A DNA stretch of 64,000 nt, taken from positions 7,016,001 through 7,080,000 of the forward strand of contig OX335665.1 of NCBI GenBank assembly GCA_946894095.1, written 5' to 3'. The position numbers were made by a program, and so were the translations under genes. This DNA is from Incurvaria masculella. Lineage: Eukaryota > Arthropoda > Insecta > Lepidoptera > Incurvariidae. The notes under the pieces are model-generated. The model did not search any database, had not been told where the DNA came from, and was given only the letters and a program-made list of their open reading frames with translations. This document shows positions 20,197 through 30,248 of the stretch, one piece after another. The number at the start of each line of letters is the position of its first letter. Position 1 is the first letter of the stretch.

Positions 20197-20746
20197 TTAA
20201 GGTGGCCCAACCCGGCGGGCCTAACTCATTCGCGGGCACGGTACAAAACCGTGCTGTTGCGCTCTGGGACCTTCTCTGTTTCAAATAATAAGACAGGCTC
20301 CGTGATGAGGAAGATGCAACATGTCCACAAAAAAGACAATGTGCATAGTGTATGATTTGGTAAGATTTACGAAAATTTTAATTTCAAAACGACTTATAGC
20401 TAAAAGTAAACCACTGCCGCTCTAGTAAAGAATCTAACAAAAACCAAATAGATTATAAATCTTGATTAAATAAGCTATGTCTGAAGACTAATCTTTTTAA
20501 GATGTTCTTACTTTATCATTGCGTAATCCACCTCCAAAGTTATTGTATAAAACGCGCGAAAAATGCAAACTTTCGGACCTTATAACTTAGAAACCAAACA
20601 CAATTTTACAATGCCAATGGTCATCAGACATCTAGTTCGATCAACTTAAGCTATTTTCAGCAAAATTTTGGATCTCTGACAAGAAATATGGGCGTGATCT
20701 TCTTTCCCCTTTTGTATGGGGAGATGAGCGGGATGGGCCACCTTAA
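20197..20746. mobile_element. MITE-P copy 1 of cluster
   Basis: TTAAGGTGGCCCAACCCGG to GAGCGGGATGGGCCACCTTAA, 550 bp including both TTAA. The ends are short inverted repeats (GGTGGCCCA/TGGGCCACC). The interior has no transposase and is AT-rich. TTAA targets point to piggyBac-type mobilisation. Confidence 0.9.
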
Positions 20747-21293
20747 GGTGGCCCAACCCGGCGGGCCTAACTCATTCGCGGGCACGGTACAAAACCGTGC
20801 TGTTGCGCTCTGGGACCTTCTCTGTTTCAAAGAATAAGACAGGCTCCGTAATGATGAAGATGCAACATGTCCACAAAAAAGACAATGTGCATAGCGTATG
20901 ATTTGGTCAGATTTACGAATTTTTTTATTTCAAAACGACTTATAGCTAAAAGTATACCACGACCGCTGTAGTCTAAAATCTAACAAAAACCAAATAGATT
21001 ATAAATCTTGATTAAATAAGCTGTGTCTGATGACTAATCTTTTTAAGATGTTCTTACTTTATCATTGCGTAATCCACCTCCAAAAATATTGTATAAAACG
21101 CGCGAACAAATTCGAACTTTCGGACCTTATAACTTAGAAACCAAACACAATTTTACAATGCCAATGGTCATCAGACATCTAGTTCGATCAAATAAAGCTA
21201 TTTTGAGCAAAATTTGGGATCTCTGACAAGTAATATGTGCGTGATCTTCTTTCACCGTTTGTATGGGGAGTTGAGCGGGATGGGCCACCTTAA
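20743..21293. mobile_element. MITE-P copy 2 of cluster
   Basis: Same orientation as copy 1 and sharing its TTAA (20743-20746). 551 bp, complete at both ends. Confidence 0.9.
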
Positions 21294-21702
21294 GGTGGCC
21301 CACCCCGCGGGTTTGGTTTCTAATTTATAAGGTCCGAAAGTTCGGATTTTTCGCGTGTTTTATACAATAACTTTGGAGGTGGATAAAGTAAGAACATCTT
21401 AAAAAGATTAGTCATCAGACATAGCTTATTTAATCAAGATTTATAATCTATTTGGTTTTTGTTAGATTTTTGACTACAGCGGTCGTGGTTTACTTTCAGC
21501 TATAAGTCGTTTTGTGATTAAAATTTTCGTAAATCTTACCAAATCATACACTATGCACATTGTCTTTTTTATGGACATGTTGCATCTTCATCATCACGGA
21601 GCCTGTCTTTTTCTTTGAAACAGAGAAGGTCCCAGAGCGCAACAGCACGGTTTTTTACAGTGCCCGCGATTGAGTTAGTCCCGCCGGGTTGGGCCACCTT
21701 AA
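21290..21702. mobile_element. MITE-P copy 3 of cluster, inverted, internally deleted
   Basis: Opposite orientation, shares the TTAA at 21290-21293 and ends GGGTTGGGCCACCTTAA at 21702. It lacks about 140 bp just inside the GGTGGCCCACCCCGC end (jump to GGGTTTGGTTTCTAA). Confidence 0.9.
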
Positions 21703-21770
21703 ATGCCAAGGTACCAACCCGGGCGAGAGTAACTTGTAAGTAAGAGGACGTAAACCAGCCTCGACGGTCG
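21703..21770 (-). mobile_element. SINE-A, part 2 of the split copy
   Basis: AAGGTACCAACCCGGGCG, then ACCAGCCTCGACGGTCG, matching the body and the sequence next to the 5S-like head of 5266-5654. Joining this at TTAA with 20035-20196 restores family order. Confidence 0.7.
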
Positions 21771-21960
21771 AAAGCTAAACTCGTCGAGGTGGTACCATCG
21801 CATTGAATGCAAAGACGGTCGAAGCGGCAAAGACAAATTGTCCGTGTTTTCAATCTCCTACAATGTAGCCGTGCTCATAACGGGAAGGCTCCTGGCATAG
21901 CACCTAATTCCTTCGGGAATGTGGTGTGTTGGTGTGGTATTAGCCTTACATACATGTCCA
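21771..21960 (+). mobile_element. SINE-A copy, 5'-truncated
   Basis: GGTGGTACCATCGCATTG, GGTCGAAGCGGCAAAG, TTGTCCGTGTTTTCAATC, ATAGCACCTAATTCC and TCGGGAATGTGGTGTG, running plus-strand into GGTATTAGCC. It is back to back with the preceding piece. Confidence 0.75.
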
Positions 21961-22183
21961 ATAACACATTATAAACTAATTATTCGTTTTAATTCATTGA
22001 TATTATATTCCGTGGACTTATTAAACTACAAAGTAAATTATCACAGCTGTTTCAATATAGCCAGACTGTTCAAATATCTTTGACGTCTTCGCAAACGTCA
22101 GGCACGACTAATTTAACCTTTGGTGACTTTGCGAGGAACATTCAGCTACGACGGCTTGACACGCCGTTAATTTCCTAAGCCTG
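21961..22183. other. unassigned
   Basis: Nothing recognised. Confidence 0.35.
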
Positions 22184-22559
22184 TTTTAGGGTTCCGTACC
22201 CAAAGGGTGAAAACGAAATCCTATTACTAAGCCTCCGCTGTCCGTCCGTCCATCCGTCCGTCCGTCCGTCCGTCCGTCCGTCCGTCCGTCCGTCCGTCCG
22301 TCCGTCCGTCCGTCCGTCCGTCCGTCCGTCCGTCTGTCACAGGGCTGTATCTCATGAACCGTAATAGGTAGGCAGCTGAAATTTTCGCATAGTATGTATT
22401 TATTTTGCGACTATAACAACAAATAGGTAAAATGAAAAAATAATAAAAAATAAAGGGAAGCCCCATACAAAAAACGTGATTTTTTAAATGACGTTAAATC
22501 TCATACAATGGTACGGAACCCTTCGTGTGCGAGTCCGACTCGCACTTGGCCGGTTTTTA
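22184..22559 (+). mobile_element. MINE-like repeat, complete
   Basis: Starts TTTTAGGGTTCCGTACCC, then CTAAGCCTCCGCTGTCCG, a long (CCGT)n, CTGTATCTCATGAACCG, GGCAGCTGAAATTTTCGC and an end hairpin GTGCGAGTCCGACTCGCAC with TTGGCCGGTTTTT. This architecture resembles microsatellite-associated interspersed elements reported from Lepidoptera; the assignment is from memory and approximate. No coding capacity. Confidence 0.75.
22239..22333. repeat. (CCGT)n microsatellite
   Basis: About 23 tandem CCGT units with a few interruptions, inside the MINE-like element. Other copies carry only 1-8 units. Confidence 0.95.
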
Positions 22560-23043
22560 GTCGGAGTTGGAGTGTCTCTAAATTTGGGTGAGAGTTTCAG
22601 GGTCTCTAAATTGGGGTGGGAGTTGGAGGGTCTCGACGGAGGTTCTGCTTTCAATTCTGGGAAACCCCGGGGTCGCCGAGGAGACACCCGACACGACGCT
22701 ATCGAGTCCAAGGAGTCAAGTCCATTTATTTGAAAACGCTCGTGGCTTAGAACTTTGGAGTTCGTCTGAAAATTATACTCTATTAATGTTAGTAATTAAA
22801 AACACTATCAAAATGTATTTTGGCAATTGATCAGAGATAAACCTTATTCAATAATTTTAAAAGCGCTGCATGTTTATTTACTCGACGTGTCTTCGGGTCA
22901 TTTGGTTCGGCCAGACCGCGGTAATGTTCGACCAGATTTTGCACACGGAAATCTGTTGAGATGAATGAAACGTGATTTGATAAGAAATGGTTACGTCCGT
23001 GCCGTTTTGATACTGTGGAATCAACTTTTATCTTGTAACGCTC
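22560..23043. other. unassigned, with short G-rich direct repeats
   Basis: GGAGTTGGAGTGTCTC and GGAGTTGGAGGGTCTC are spaced about 55 bp apart, with GTCTCTAAATT repeated between them. The rest is unique-looking. Confidence 0.4.
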
Positions 23044-23597
23044 TTAAGGTGGGCCATCCCGCTCGACTCCCCAGAAAAAAGCGGAAAGAAGATCATGCCC
23101 ATATGTCTTGTCAGAGATCCCAAATTTTGCTCAAAATCGCTTTATTCAGTCGAACTAGATGTCTGATGACTGTTGGCATTGTGAAATTGTGTTTGGTTTC
23201 TAATTTATAAGGTCCGAAAGTTCGATTTTTTTGCGCGTTTTATACAATAATGTTGGATGTGAATTACTCAACGCTAAAGTATGAACATGTTTAAAAGATT
23301 AGTCATCAGACATAGCTTGTTTCATCGATATTTATAATCAATTTGGTTATTGTTAGATTTTTTACTACAGCAGTCGTGGTTTACTTTTAGCTATAAGTCA
23401 TTTTGTAATAAAACATTTCGTAACTCTTACCAAATCATATAGGTACTATGGACATTGTCTGATTTGTGGACATGTTGCATCTTCCTCATCACGGAGCCTG
23501 TCTTTTTCTTTGAAACAGTGAAGGTCCCAGTGCGCATTAGCACGGTTTTGTACCGTGCCCGCGAATAAGTTAGTCCAGTTGGGAAGGGCCAGCTTAA
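23044..23597. mobile_element. MITE-P, complete
   Basis: TTAAGGTGGGCCATCCCGC to AGGGCCAGCTTAA, 554 bp, the reverse of cluster copy 1. TTAA at both ends. Confidence 0.85.
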
Positions 23598-23738
23598 GTT
23601 CATTTGTAGAGGGAATAGGCGAATGACTGAGTAGGTAGGTGAATTCATTAATTACACCCTATCCCATTCTAACAAAGGCCAACATGTCATCTGTTTTTAT
23701 GGGTACTTATTCAGGGAGGCCCCGTGCATTCTACATAT
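23594..23738 (+). repeat. duplicated flank (copy 1)
   Basis: TTAAGTTCATTTGTAGAGGG, CGAATGACTGAGTAGGTAGG, TCCCATTCTAACAAAGGCC, CATCTGTTTTTATGGG. A diverged copy lies at 24990-25125 in the same position next to another MITE-P. Confidence 0.8.
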
Positions 23739-23814
23739 CTCCATATCTCCATAGTACTATACTCTAGATATTTCGTTTTTTGTGTACTATAAACCAAATA
23801 TTCATAAAGTGGTA

Positions 23815-24005
23815 ATCAATCAATCACTAGAAACTAGTTTATAAGTATCAATGGAAAAAAATAATAATACAATGACCAACCTGACGAAGTGTCTTGTCGG
23901 CTCTTCTTCGTCAGAAGTAATCGAGCCGACAGGAAAAAGGAAAAAAAATACGAATCCGAGTGTGTAATATACATCGAATGGAGGAAATAATGAAAGTGAA
24001 ACTTA
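23815..24005 (+). mobile_element. LINE 3' end (family C)
   Basis: AAACTAGTTTATAAGTATCA, ATGACCAACCTGACGAAG, CTTGTCGGCTCTTCTTCG, GAATCCGAGTGTGTAATA; a parallel copy to 13930-14137. Confidence 0.65.
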
Positions 24006-24475
24006 TTTATCATTTGGTCTTATGCGAGATCCTTTGTCTTGCAAACGAGTTATAAATGATTTTTTTTCCTTAGAAGGCTAACTGCTGCTGCAAAAACTGT
24101 CTTTGAGCTGTAATTGTTTACCAATACAAAAAAAAGTCTTTAATTTTGATCGCTAGGTGGCTCCATAGTTTTCTCTGCGCGCGATTCTCAATTCAAAGTT
24201 CGGTGGCCATTATCGGCTGCGATTTTTCATTGGTTGGGATCGTGTTCCAAATTTAAAAACCGGGAGTTCATAAAACCGGCAACCGCATTTTGCTTTTATT
24301 TCGGCCCGTAATTTATTAAGATGTTGATCAATTCCGGACAACGGACATAATTTCTTGCGCAGATACGATTTTTATGCCAAAGAAGTTTAGCAGAGAGAAC
24401 CTTTTTGCTGCGGTTAAATCCAGTGTGAACCAGTTTTGGGTGGATCGTTTTTCATGCAAATCGTAAACTCAAGTC
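24006..24475. other. unassigned
   Basis: Mostly AT-rich; 24170-24250 holds a CpG- and CCAAT-containing stretch (CTGCGCGCGATTCTC, TCATTGGTTGGGATCG). No exon is recognised. Confidence 0.4.
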
Positions 24476-24993
24476 GGGGCTGGCCTTCCCTTTCAACTCC
24501 CCCATACAAACGTGGAAAGAAGATCATGCGCATAGTTCTTGCCAGTGATGTAAAATTATACTCCAAAAAAATTTATTTCATCGAACTAGATGTCTGATGA
24601 TCATTGGCGTTGTAAAATTGTGTTTGGTTTCTAAGTTATAAAATCCGAAAGATCGAATAGTTCACGCGTTTTATACAATAATTTTGGAGGTGGATTGCTC
24701 AACGATAAAACATCTTAAAATGGTTAGTAGTTTATGACCAATTTGGTTTTTGTTTGACTTTTGACTACAGCGGTCGTGATTTACTTTTAGCTATAAGTCG
24801 TTTTGTAGTTAACATTTATGTTTATCTAAGCAAATCAAACAATATGCGCATTGTCTGCTTTGTGGACATGTTGCATCTTCCTCATCACGGAGCCTGTCTT
24901 ATTCTTAGAAACAGAGAAGGTCCCAGAGCGCAACAGCACGGTTTTGTACCGTGCCCGCAAATGAGTTGAGGCCGCCGGGTTGGGCCACCTTAA
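24476..24993. mobile_element. MITE-P, left end decayed
   Basis: GGGCTGGCCTTCCCTTTC replaces the usual TTAAGGTGGCCCATCCC; the rest follows the family to GGGTTGGGCCACCTTAA. About 518 bp. Confidence 0.8.
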
Positions 24994-25125
24994 GTTCCTT
25001 CGTAGAGGGCTAAGCGAATGACTGAGTAGGTGGGTGAATTAATGACAACTTATCCCATTCCAACAAAGGCTACCATCTCATCTGTTTTATGGGTACCTTT
25101 GCAGGGAGGCATCGTGAATTCTACA
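24990..25125 (+). repeat. duplicated flank (copy 2)
   Basis: TTAAGTTCCTTCGTAGAGGG, CGAATGACTGAGTAGGTGGG, TCCCATTCCAACAAAGGC, CATCTGTTTTATGGG; diverged partner of 23594-23738. Confidence 0.8.
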
Positions 25126-25344
25126 CTGCCAGGTCTTCGAAGCAGTCAAAGATACCGCCCTCGAAAGGCGACTGTCGCCGAACTGCGTGCGGCTGGGTGG
25201 CCAGCACATTGTCGGTCCCATTGGAGCGGATACACAATACAATACAATGCAATTTCTGCTGGACCGCGGCGCGAGCATATTGTCGTCTCTACAATGTCTT
25301 GACGGGGGGCGATCGTACGGAGCGAGGAGTGTGACCTGTAGATG
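25126..25344. other. unassigned, GC-richer
   Basis: GCCCTCGAAAGGCGACTG, GGACCGCGGCGCGAGC and an (ACAAT)n stretch. No exon, repeat or RNA is recognised. Confidence 0.4.
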
Positions 25345-25668
25345 AGACTCAGGCGGCTCGTGGCCTAGTGGCGCGGTGCCTGGCCTAGCATACCAGAGGC
25401 CTGGGTTCAATTCCGACATGCACCACTGTCTTTCTCGTTCCGAGTTCGATTAGTGCATTTCGTCACGAATGCGAGCTGCTCCATTGTTCGGAATCCATGT
25501 AAAACTGTAGGTCCCCTTCCCTTACTACGTGGTAGGGTTCCCTCATAAAGGGAAGGCCCTGGCATGGCACCTAATTCCTTCGGGAATGTGGTGTATTGGG
25601 CTAGTATCATAACGGTAGTTGTGTGGTATTATAGCCATCCATGTCAGGTCGCATAAAAAAAGGCGGAA
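25345..25668 (+). mobile_element. SINE-A copy, tRNA-type head, internal deletion
   Basis: GGCGGCTCGTGGCCTAGTGG head with the box A-like motif, GGGTTCAATTCC box B, TTCGTCACGAATGCGAGC, then a jump from GTGGTAGGGTTCC to TCATAAAGGGAAGG (about 110 bp of body missing). It ends CATGTCAGGTCGCAT plus A run. Confidence 0.85.
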
Positions 25669-25800
25669 ACATTGTAATTCAATCCTCAGATAGTATTTAT
25701 CGGACTGATAGTACAAATTCACGTCTGTCAAAAGACGTAGAGAACTATAATCTTAATTATATCTTCTATCACAATTATTTTACTAATAAACATATAAACT

Positions 25801-26040
25801 TCATTTCATTTATTTATTCAACTTCTGGTAGTAAAACTACACTAAGTCATGTCACAATTTGATTGATCCGCGGTTTCGATCAACCAGTGAAGAAGAACCC
25901 GCAAAGAAACTTCACTGGTCTATAAATTATGTTTTTTTTTTTGTCTTTTTTTTTTCGTCCACATAAACGATATAACACAATTATGATTTCATACCTAAAT
26001 GCTACTGCCAAACTTACATTGGTAGAACGGTCTAAAGCAA
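25801..26040 (-). mobile_element. LINE 3' end (family B), antisense
   Basis: TTCATTTATTTATTCAAC, TGGTAGTAAAACTACAC, ATCCGCGGTTTCGATCAACC, CCGCAAAGAAACTTCACTGG and CATTGGTAGAACGGTC. Inverse of 7221-7496. Confidence 0.7.
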
Positions 26041-26180
26041 AGAACTAAGAACTACGAGGAAACAACAACCCACAATGTGAAAAGTCTTAATTATTAAATA
26101 AATTACTCAACTTAATAACCTAATCATTATACATATTGAGTATTTATTTCGGGTGTAAACGCCTTCGTCAACTTAACAGC

Positions 26181-26440
26181 TATGTCGGGTGTACATTGCC
26201 GCTTCGAATATCGTTTCATCCAATGCGATGGTACTAACCCGGGCGGGTTTCCACCCTACCATCTAGTAGGTGAACAAACAGTTGTACATGAATTCCGAAC
26301 CATGGAGCAGCTCGCATTCGTGACGAAATGCACTTATCGGACTCAGAAAGAGAAAGAAAGTGGTGCATTAACGGGGCGAGCATTCGAACCCAGACCTCTG
26401 GTATGCTAGGCAAGTCCCCGCGCCACTACACTACGATGCG
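26181..26440 (-). mobile_element. SINE-A, head and partial body
   Basis: ACATTGCCGCTTCGAATATCG, CCAATGCGATGGTACTAACC, CATGGAGCAGCTCGCATTCG, and the head with GAGCATTCGAACCCAGACC (box B slightly changed). Tail missing. Confidence 0.8.
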
Positions 26441-26479
26441 CTCAATAGGTCTATAGACGCAGTGCAACACAGTTTATAG

Positions 26480-26720
26480 TAAAAAAATGTCGGAATCAGC
26501 TGCCTACTACTCAGAATGTATTCTTTTGTAGGCAGCAGTCTTACTTACAGTATTACAATTAAGATTAAATGTTTCGAAGATATGTTATTTTTAGATGTAA
26601 GTATGTTAATCATTATGTTAAAATGTATACTATATCCTTGCATAGTTTGTAATCTTGAGAATATGTTCGAAGAAATAAAAATAAATAAATAAAAAAATAA
26701 AAAATAAATAAAAATAGGGA
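26480..26720 (+). mobile_element. possible LINE 3' end with (AAAT)n tail
   Basis: CAGCTGCCTACTACTCAG, GTTTGTAATCTTGAGAATATG then AGAAATAAAAATAAATAAAT. Tail-like but with no coding part, so low confidence. Confidence 0.35.
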
Positions 26721-27042
26721 AATCCGCCTATAGGGTACATTTAGGTGACAAATTTAGGGGCTCATAAACTTCTCGGGCGTCAACACTCGCTGGCTAACAA
26801 CTGAGTAAATGACGCAAGGGAACCCCGATTCGCTCCAACAGTCTGTCCTTTCTCCGTTCCCGGAACCATCGAAGGGACCATAGGTGGAGAGATTCCTGCA
26901 ATACGCGAGGATATTCGCAGAAACGGACGAAATCGCCTTGGCGCCAAGGAGCGGGGTATTCTGTTGGCGAACAATGGAATGGGGAAAAAACTGTGCGGAG
27001 CGGGGTTGTCAGACGAGATGCGCAATGTTAAAAGTAATGCAA
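26721..27042. other. unassigned, GC-richer
   Basis: 26770-27010 is relatively GC-rich (CTTGGCGCCAAGGAGCGG) and opens an 81-codon minus-strand frame with no known domain. It could be exonic but there is no positive evidence. Confidence 0.3.
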
Positions 27043-27440
27043 GGCTCGTAGTCTAGTGGTTCGGGGACTTGCCTAGCATACCAGAGGTCTGGGTTTAAAT
27101 CCTCGCATGGACCACTTTCTTGTTCACTTCTCATTATGAGTTGTAAAACTGCATTTCGTCACGAATGCGAGCGGCTCCATGGTCGGAACCCATGTAAAAC
27201 TGTAGGTTCCCTAGGTGGTAGGGTTTAAGCCCGCCCGGGTTGGTACCATAGCATTGGATAAAAATAAGATAGTCGAAGCGGCAATAAAACATTGTCCGTG
27301 TTTTCAATCCAGTCCAATGAAGCCTTGCTTATAGAGGGAAGGTCCTGGCATGGCACCTTATACCTTTGAGAATGTGGTGTATTGGGCTAATATTATAACG
27401 GTAGTTTTGTGGTATTAGCCATCCATGTCGAAAAAAAATG
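27043..27440 (+). mobile_element. SINE-A copy, tRNA-type head
   Basis: GGCTCGTAGTCTAGTGG head, GGGTTTAAATCC (decayed box B), TTCGTCACGAATGCGAGC, GGTGGTAGGGTTTAAGCCC, GGCATGGCACCTTATACC, and a GCCATCCATGTCG end. Full length, about 398 bp. Confidence 0.85.
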
Positions 27441-27502
27441 TGGCTAGTAATCATGGGCCATGCCAGGACCTTTCCCATATAAGCTTGTCTGCGTATGTAT
27501 TT

Positions 27503-27545
27503 TGGCAGAGATAAATAGTTGTTATAGAAACTAAAATGAATCAAA
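27503..27545. mobile_element. MITE-S terminal fragment
   Basis: TTGGCAGAGATAAATAG then GTTATAGAAACTAAAATG; one terminal repeat, diverged. Confidence 0.5.
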
Positions 27546-27583
27546 AGTCACACTAACTAGTGTTAAAAGTACGGTAAGAAATT

Positions 27584-27915
27584 TGGCTGTTCCGACCCAT
27601 ATAAAGTTGTTTGCACACATAACGCAAAAAGTATTGCACTTTAAGCCACGAATTAATAATAAAAGTTTAATATAGTCATATTACTTGCAGCGAAAACAAT
27701 TTCACAATTTCAGGATTATTGGTTTTCTTACAATTTATTTAAATACGATTTATAACAGCGCCATCTAACGGTGTAAAACTTCTAATCGGCACTTACAACG
27801 AAACCATTAAACCTGAAATGGCTATATTTAATATTTTTGACGAATTCGTGCCTTAAAGTGCAATACTTTTTGCGTTCTGTGTAAAAAAAACATTGTTTGG
27901 GTCGGAACATCCTTA
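27584..27915. mobile_element. MITE-G copy
   Basis: GGCTGTTCCGACCCATATAAAG to GGGTCGGAACATCCTTAA. Full palindrome; the right TTAA (27912-27915) is also the left TTAA of the next MITE-P. Confidence 0.85.
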
Positions 27916-28414
27916 AGGTGGGTCATCTTGTCAAAGATCCAACATTTTGTTTAAAGTAGTTTTATTTGATCTAACTAGATGTCTAATGACTGTTGGCATT
28001 GTAAAATTGTGTTTGGATTTAAAGTTATAAGGTCCGAAAGTTCGAATTTTTCGCACGTTTTATACAATAATTTTGGAGGTGGATTACTCAACGATATAAT
28101 ATAAAACATCTTAAAAAGATTCGTCAACAGACATGGCTTGTTTCATGAAGATTTACAATCGATTTGGTTTTTGTTAGGTTTTTGACTGCAGCGGTCGTGG
28201 TTTACTTTTAGCTATAACTCGTTTTGTATTTAAAATTTTCGTAAATCTTACCAATTCAAACACTACGCGCATTGTCTGCTTTGTGGACATGTTACATCCG
28301 CCTCATCAAGGAGCCTGTCTTTCTCTTTAAAACAGAGATGGTCTGAGCGCAATAGCACGGTTTTGTACCGTGTGCCCGCGAATGAGTTAGTCCCGCCGGG
28401 AAGGGCCACCTTAA
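27912..28414. mobile_element. MITE-P, short internal deletion near left end
   Basis: TTAAGGTGGGTCATC then directly TTGTCAAAGATCC, so about 50 bp of the usual left part is gone; ends GGGAAGGGCCACCTTAA. Confidence 0.85.
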
Positions 28415-28804
28415 AACATAGTTCAAGATGACAAAAAATGCATCTGTAATCACCCCTAAAGTTAATGAGTCTACCAAGTCACCTCGCACTTATTGTATCT
28501 CTGTCACCTTATCCGTTGCAGTATTTTAAAAGCGCATTCAAACAATCTCAAAATCGAGGACAGTTAAAAATTGCCACAATTAAAGGACAGTGGAAAATGT
28601 CCCTTAGACCGGAATGCCTTACCATAGATCCATAGTAATCAGAGACGAGACAATGGGCCATTAGGGTACCATAGATAAGCATCTAGACGACACAATTGTG
28701 ATTTCGACGTTCGGTTTTTTGGTATTTCGATCTTCGTTCCGTCGACGAGCCGTCAAAAACATGGCTGAGTTATTGGAGATGATATGCGCCGGCAGCCATT
28801 TTGA
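28415..28804. other. unassigned
   Basis: Nothing recognised; a minus-strand 62-codon frame has no motif. Confidence 0.4.
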
Positions 28805-29217
28805 TTTTTTTTTATATGCGACCCGGCATGGATGGCTAATACCACACAACTACCGTTATGATATTAGCCCAATACACCACATTCCCGAAGGAATTTGGTG
28901 CCATGCCAGGACCTTCCCTTTATGAGCATGGCTACATTGAACACTGGATGGAAAACACGGACAATTTTTCATTGCCTCTTCGACCATCTTTTCATCCAAT
29001 GCGATGGTACCAACCCGGGCGGGCTTAAACCCTACCACCTAGTAGGGGAAGGGGACCTACAGTTTTACATGGATTCCGAACCATGGAGCAGCTCGTATTC
29101 GTGATGAAAATGCACTTATCGAACTCGGAAAGAGAAAGACAGTGGTGCATGTCGGTATTGAACCCAGGTCTCTGGTACGCTAGTCCAGTCCCCGCGCCAC
29201 TAGGCTACGAGCCGCTC
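28805..29217 (-). mobile_element. SINE-A copy, tRNA-type head, full length
   Basis: AGCGGCTCGTAGCCTAGTG head, GGGTTCAATACC box B, complete body, and CATGCCGGGTCGCATATA tail with an A run. One of the best-preserved copies, with all landmarks in order. Confidence 0.9.
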
Positions 29218-29327
29218 TCTAGAGTTTCGAAACTATCGTAGCAAATTGTCAAATCAAATCAGATCAAATAATTTATTGCGTATTTTGAGATGTATTGCTG
29301 AACCCAAATGAGGTTAATATTAAGTAA

Positions 29328-29495
29328 ATATACTTTTTCGTCCTAAGCAGGTCATGTATGCATGTATAATCGACCGTGAAGCAAGGACACATTAATTGAA
29401 GAAAGAGCCCAGTAAAAAGAACTACTTACTTAAGATACTACAAGGCTGGACCCGAACCACCAAAACATACCTTTCGCGGGTATAACGTCTATCAA
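29328..29495 (-). mobile_element. SINE-B, partial
   Basis: CATGTATAATCGACCGTGAAG, GGACACATTAATTGAAG, AAGGCTGGACCCGAACCACC and TTCGCGGGTATAACGTC: tail and T-arm side of the head; the D-arm end has decayed. Confidence 0.65.
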
Positions 29496-30248
29496 TTTTC
29501 GTTGCGGACATTGACCGCAAATATTGAACATTCAAACATAATATCGTCGTATAACAATAGCATTTCCTAAATGCCCCTGGAATAGGTCGGCAGTTAACTG
29601 CTTATTCAGTTAGGATTCAGAAGAGGAAATTCCGTATGTAAACGTATTTTTGCAAGAATCGACGTCCAGAGTAGGTCGGAAGTTATTCACTGATTCAGTG
29701 TATCCCATTTGTAAACCAATTAACGCAAGAATTGGCCCTCGGAACATGTATAACCCATACACCAAAGGTGCACGTCACAGAATATAAATTCTGAAGCCAC
29801 GTAGTTCGATTGCTCGTCCCTTCGGTCTACAACAGTGAGATCTGTATGATAAGGAAACATCGAATATTAAACGTATATAAATTGGATTTTGATGAGTCCG
29901 GAATTTGGTAGTACTATTAGATGGAAATCGCTTTCGATGGTTCTGACGTGAGGGATTTAAGCATATTTTATGAGTCCATTAGGATTAGGTATTGTTTGGA
30001 ATAGTATCGAATGGCATGTAATTTTCATGGGATTGATTTTATGTATCTGTATGGGTAGTCCGAGTTCTCACGTAAATCGGCATTTATGGCACTTCGACGT
30101 CGAGTTTTACTTCTTCAATCAAAAAGAAGAAGAAATGTCAAACAAGACAGACGAAAAATTATTTACAAAATTTAATATTTTTATCGTTTTTAGATATCTC
30201 TTCTTTCTTAGATTATATTACAAAAATATTTGAAATACGTTTACAGTT
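29496..30248. other. unassigned; probably includes the retrotransposon 5' flank
   Basis: No repeat recognised. The 5' boundary of the element whose ORF starts at 30249 may lie within the last few hundred bases, but no target duplication could be matched to its poly-A side. Confidence 0.4.

Noticed and set aside
22227..22466. Open frame through the (CCGT)n tract
   Set aside because: A product of the microsatellite in a reading frame; no protein is expected.
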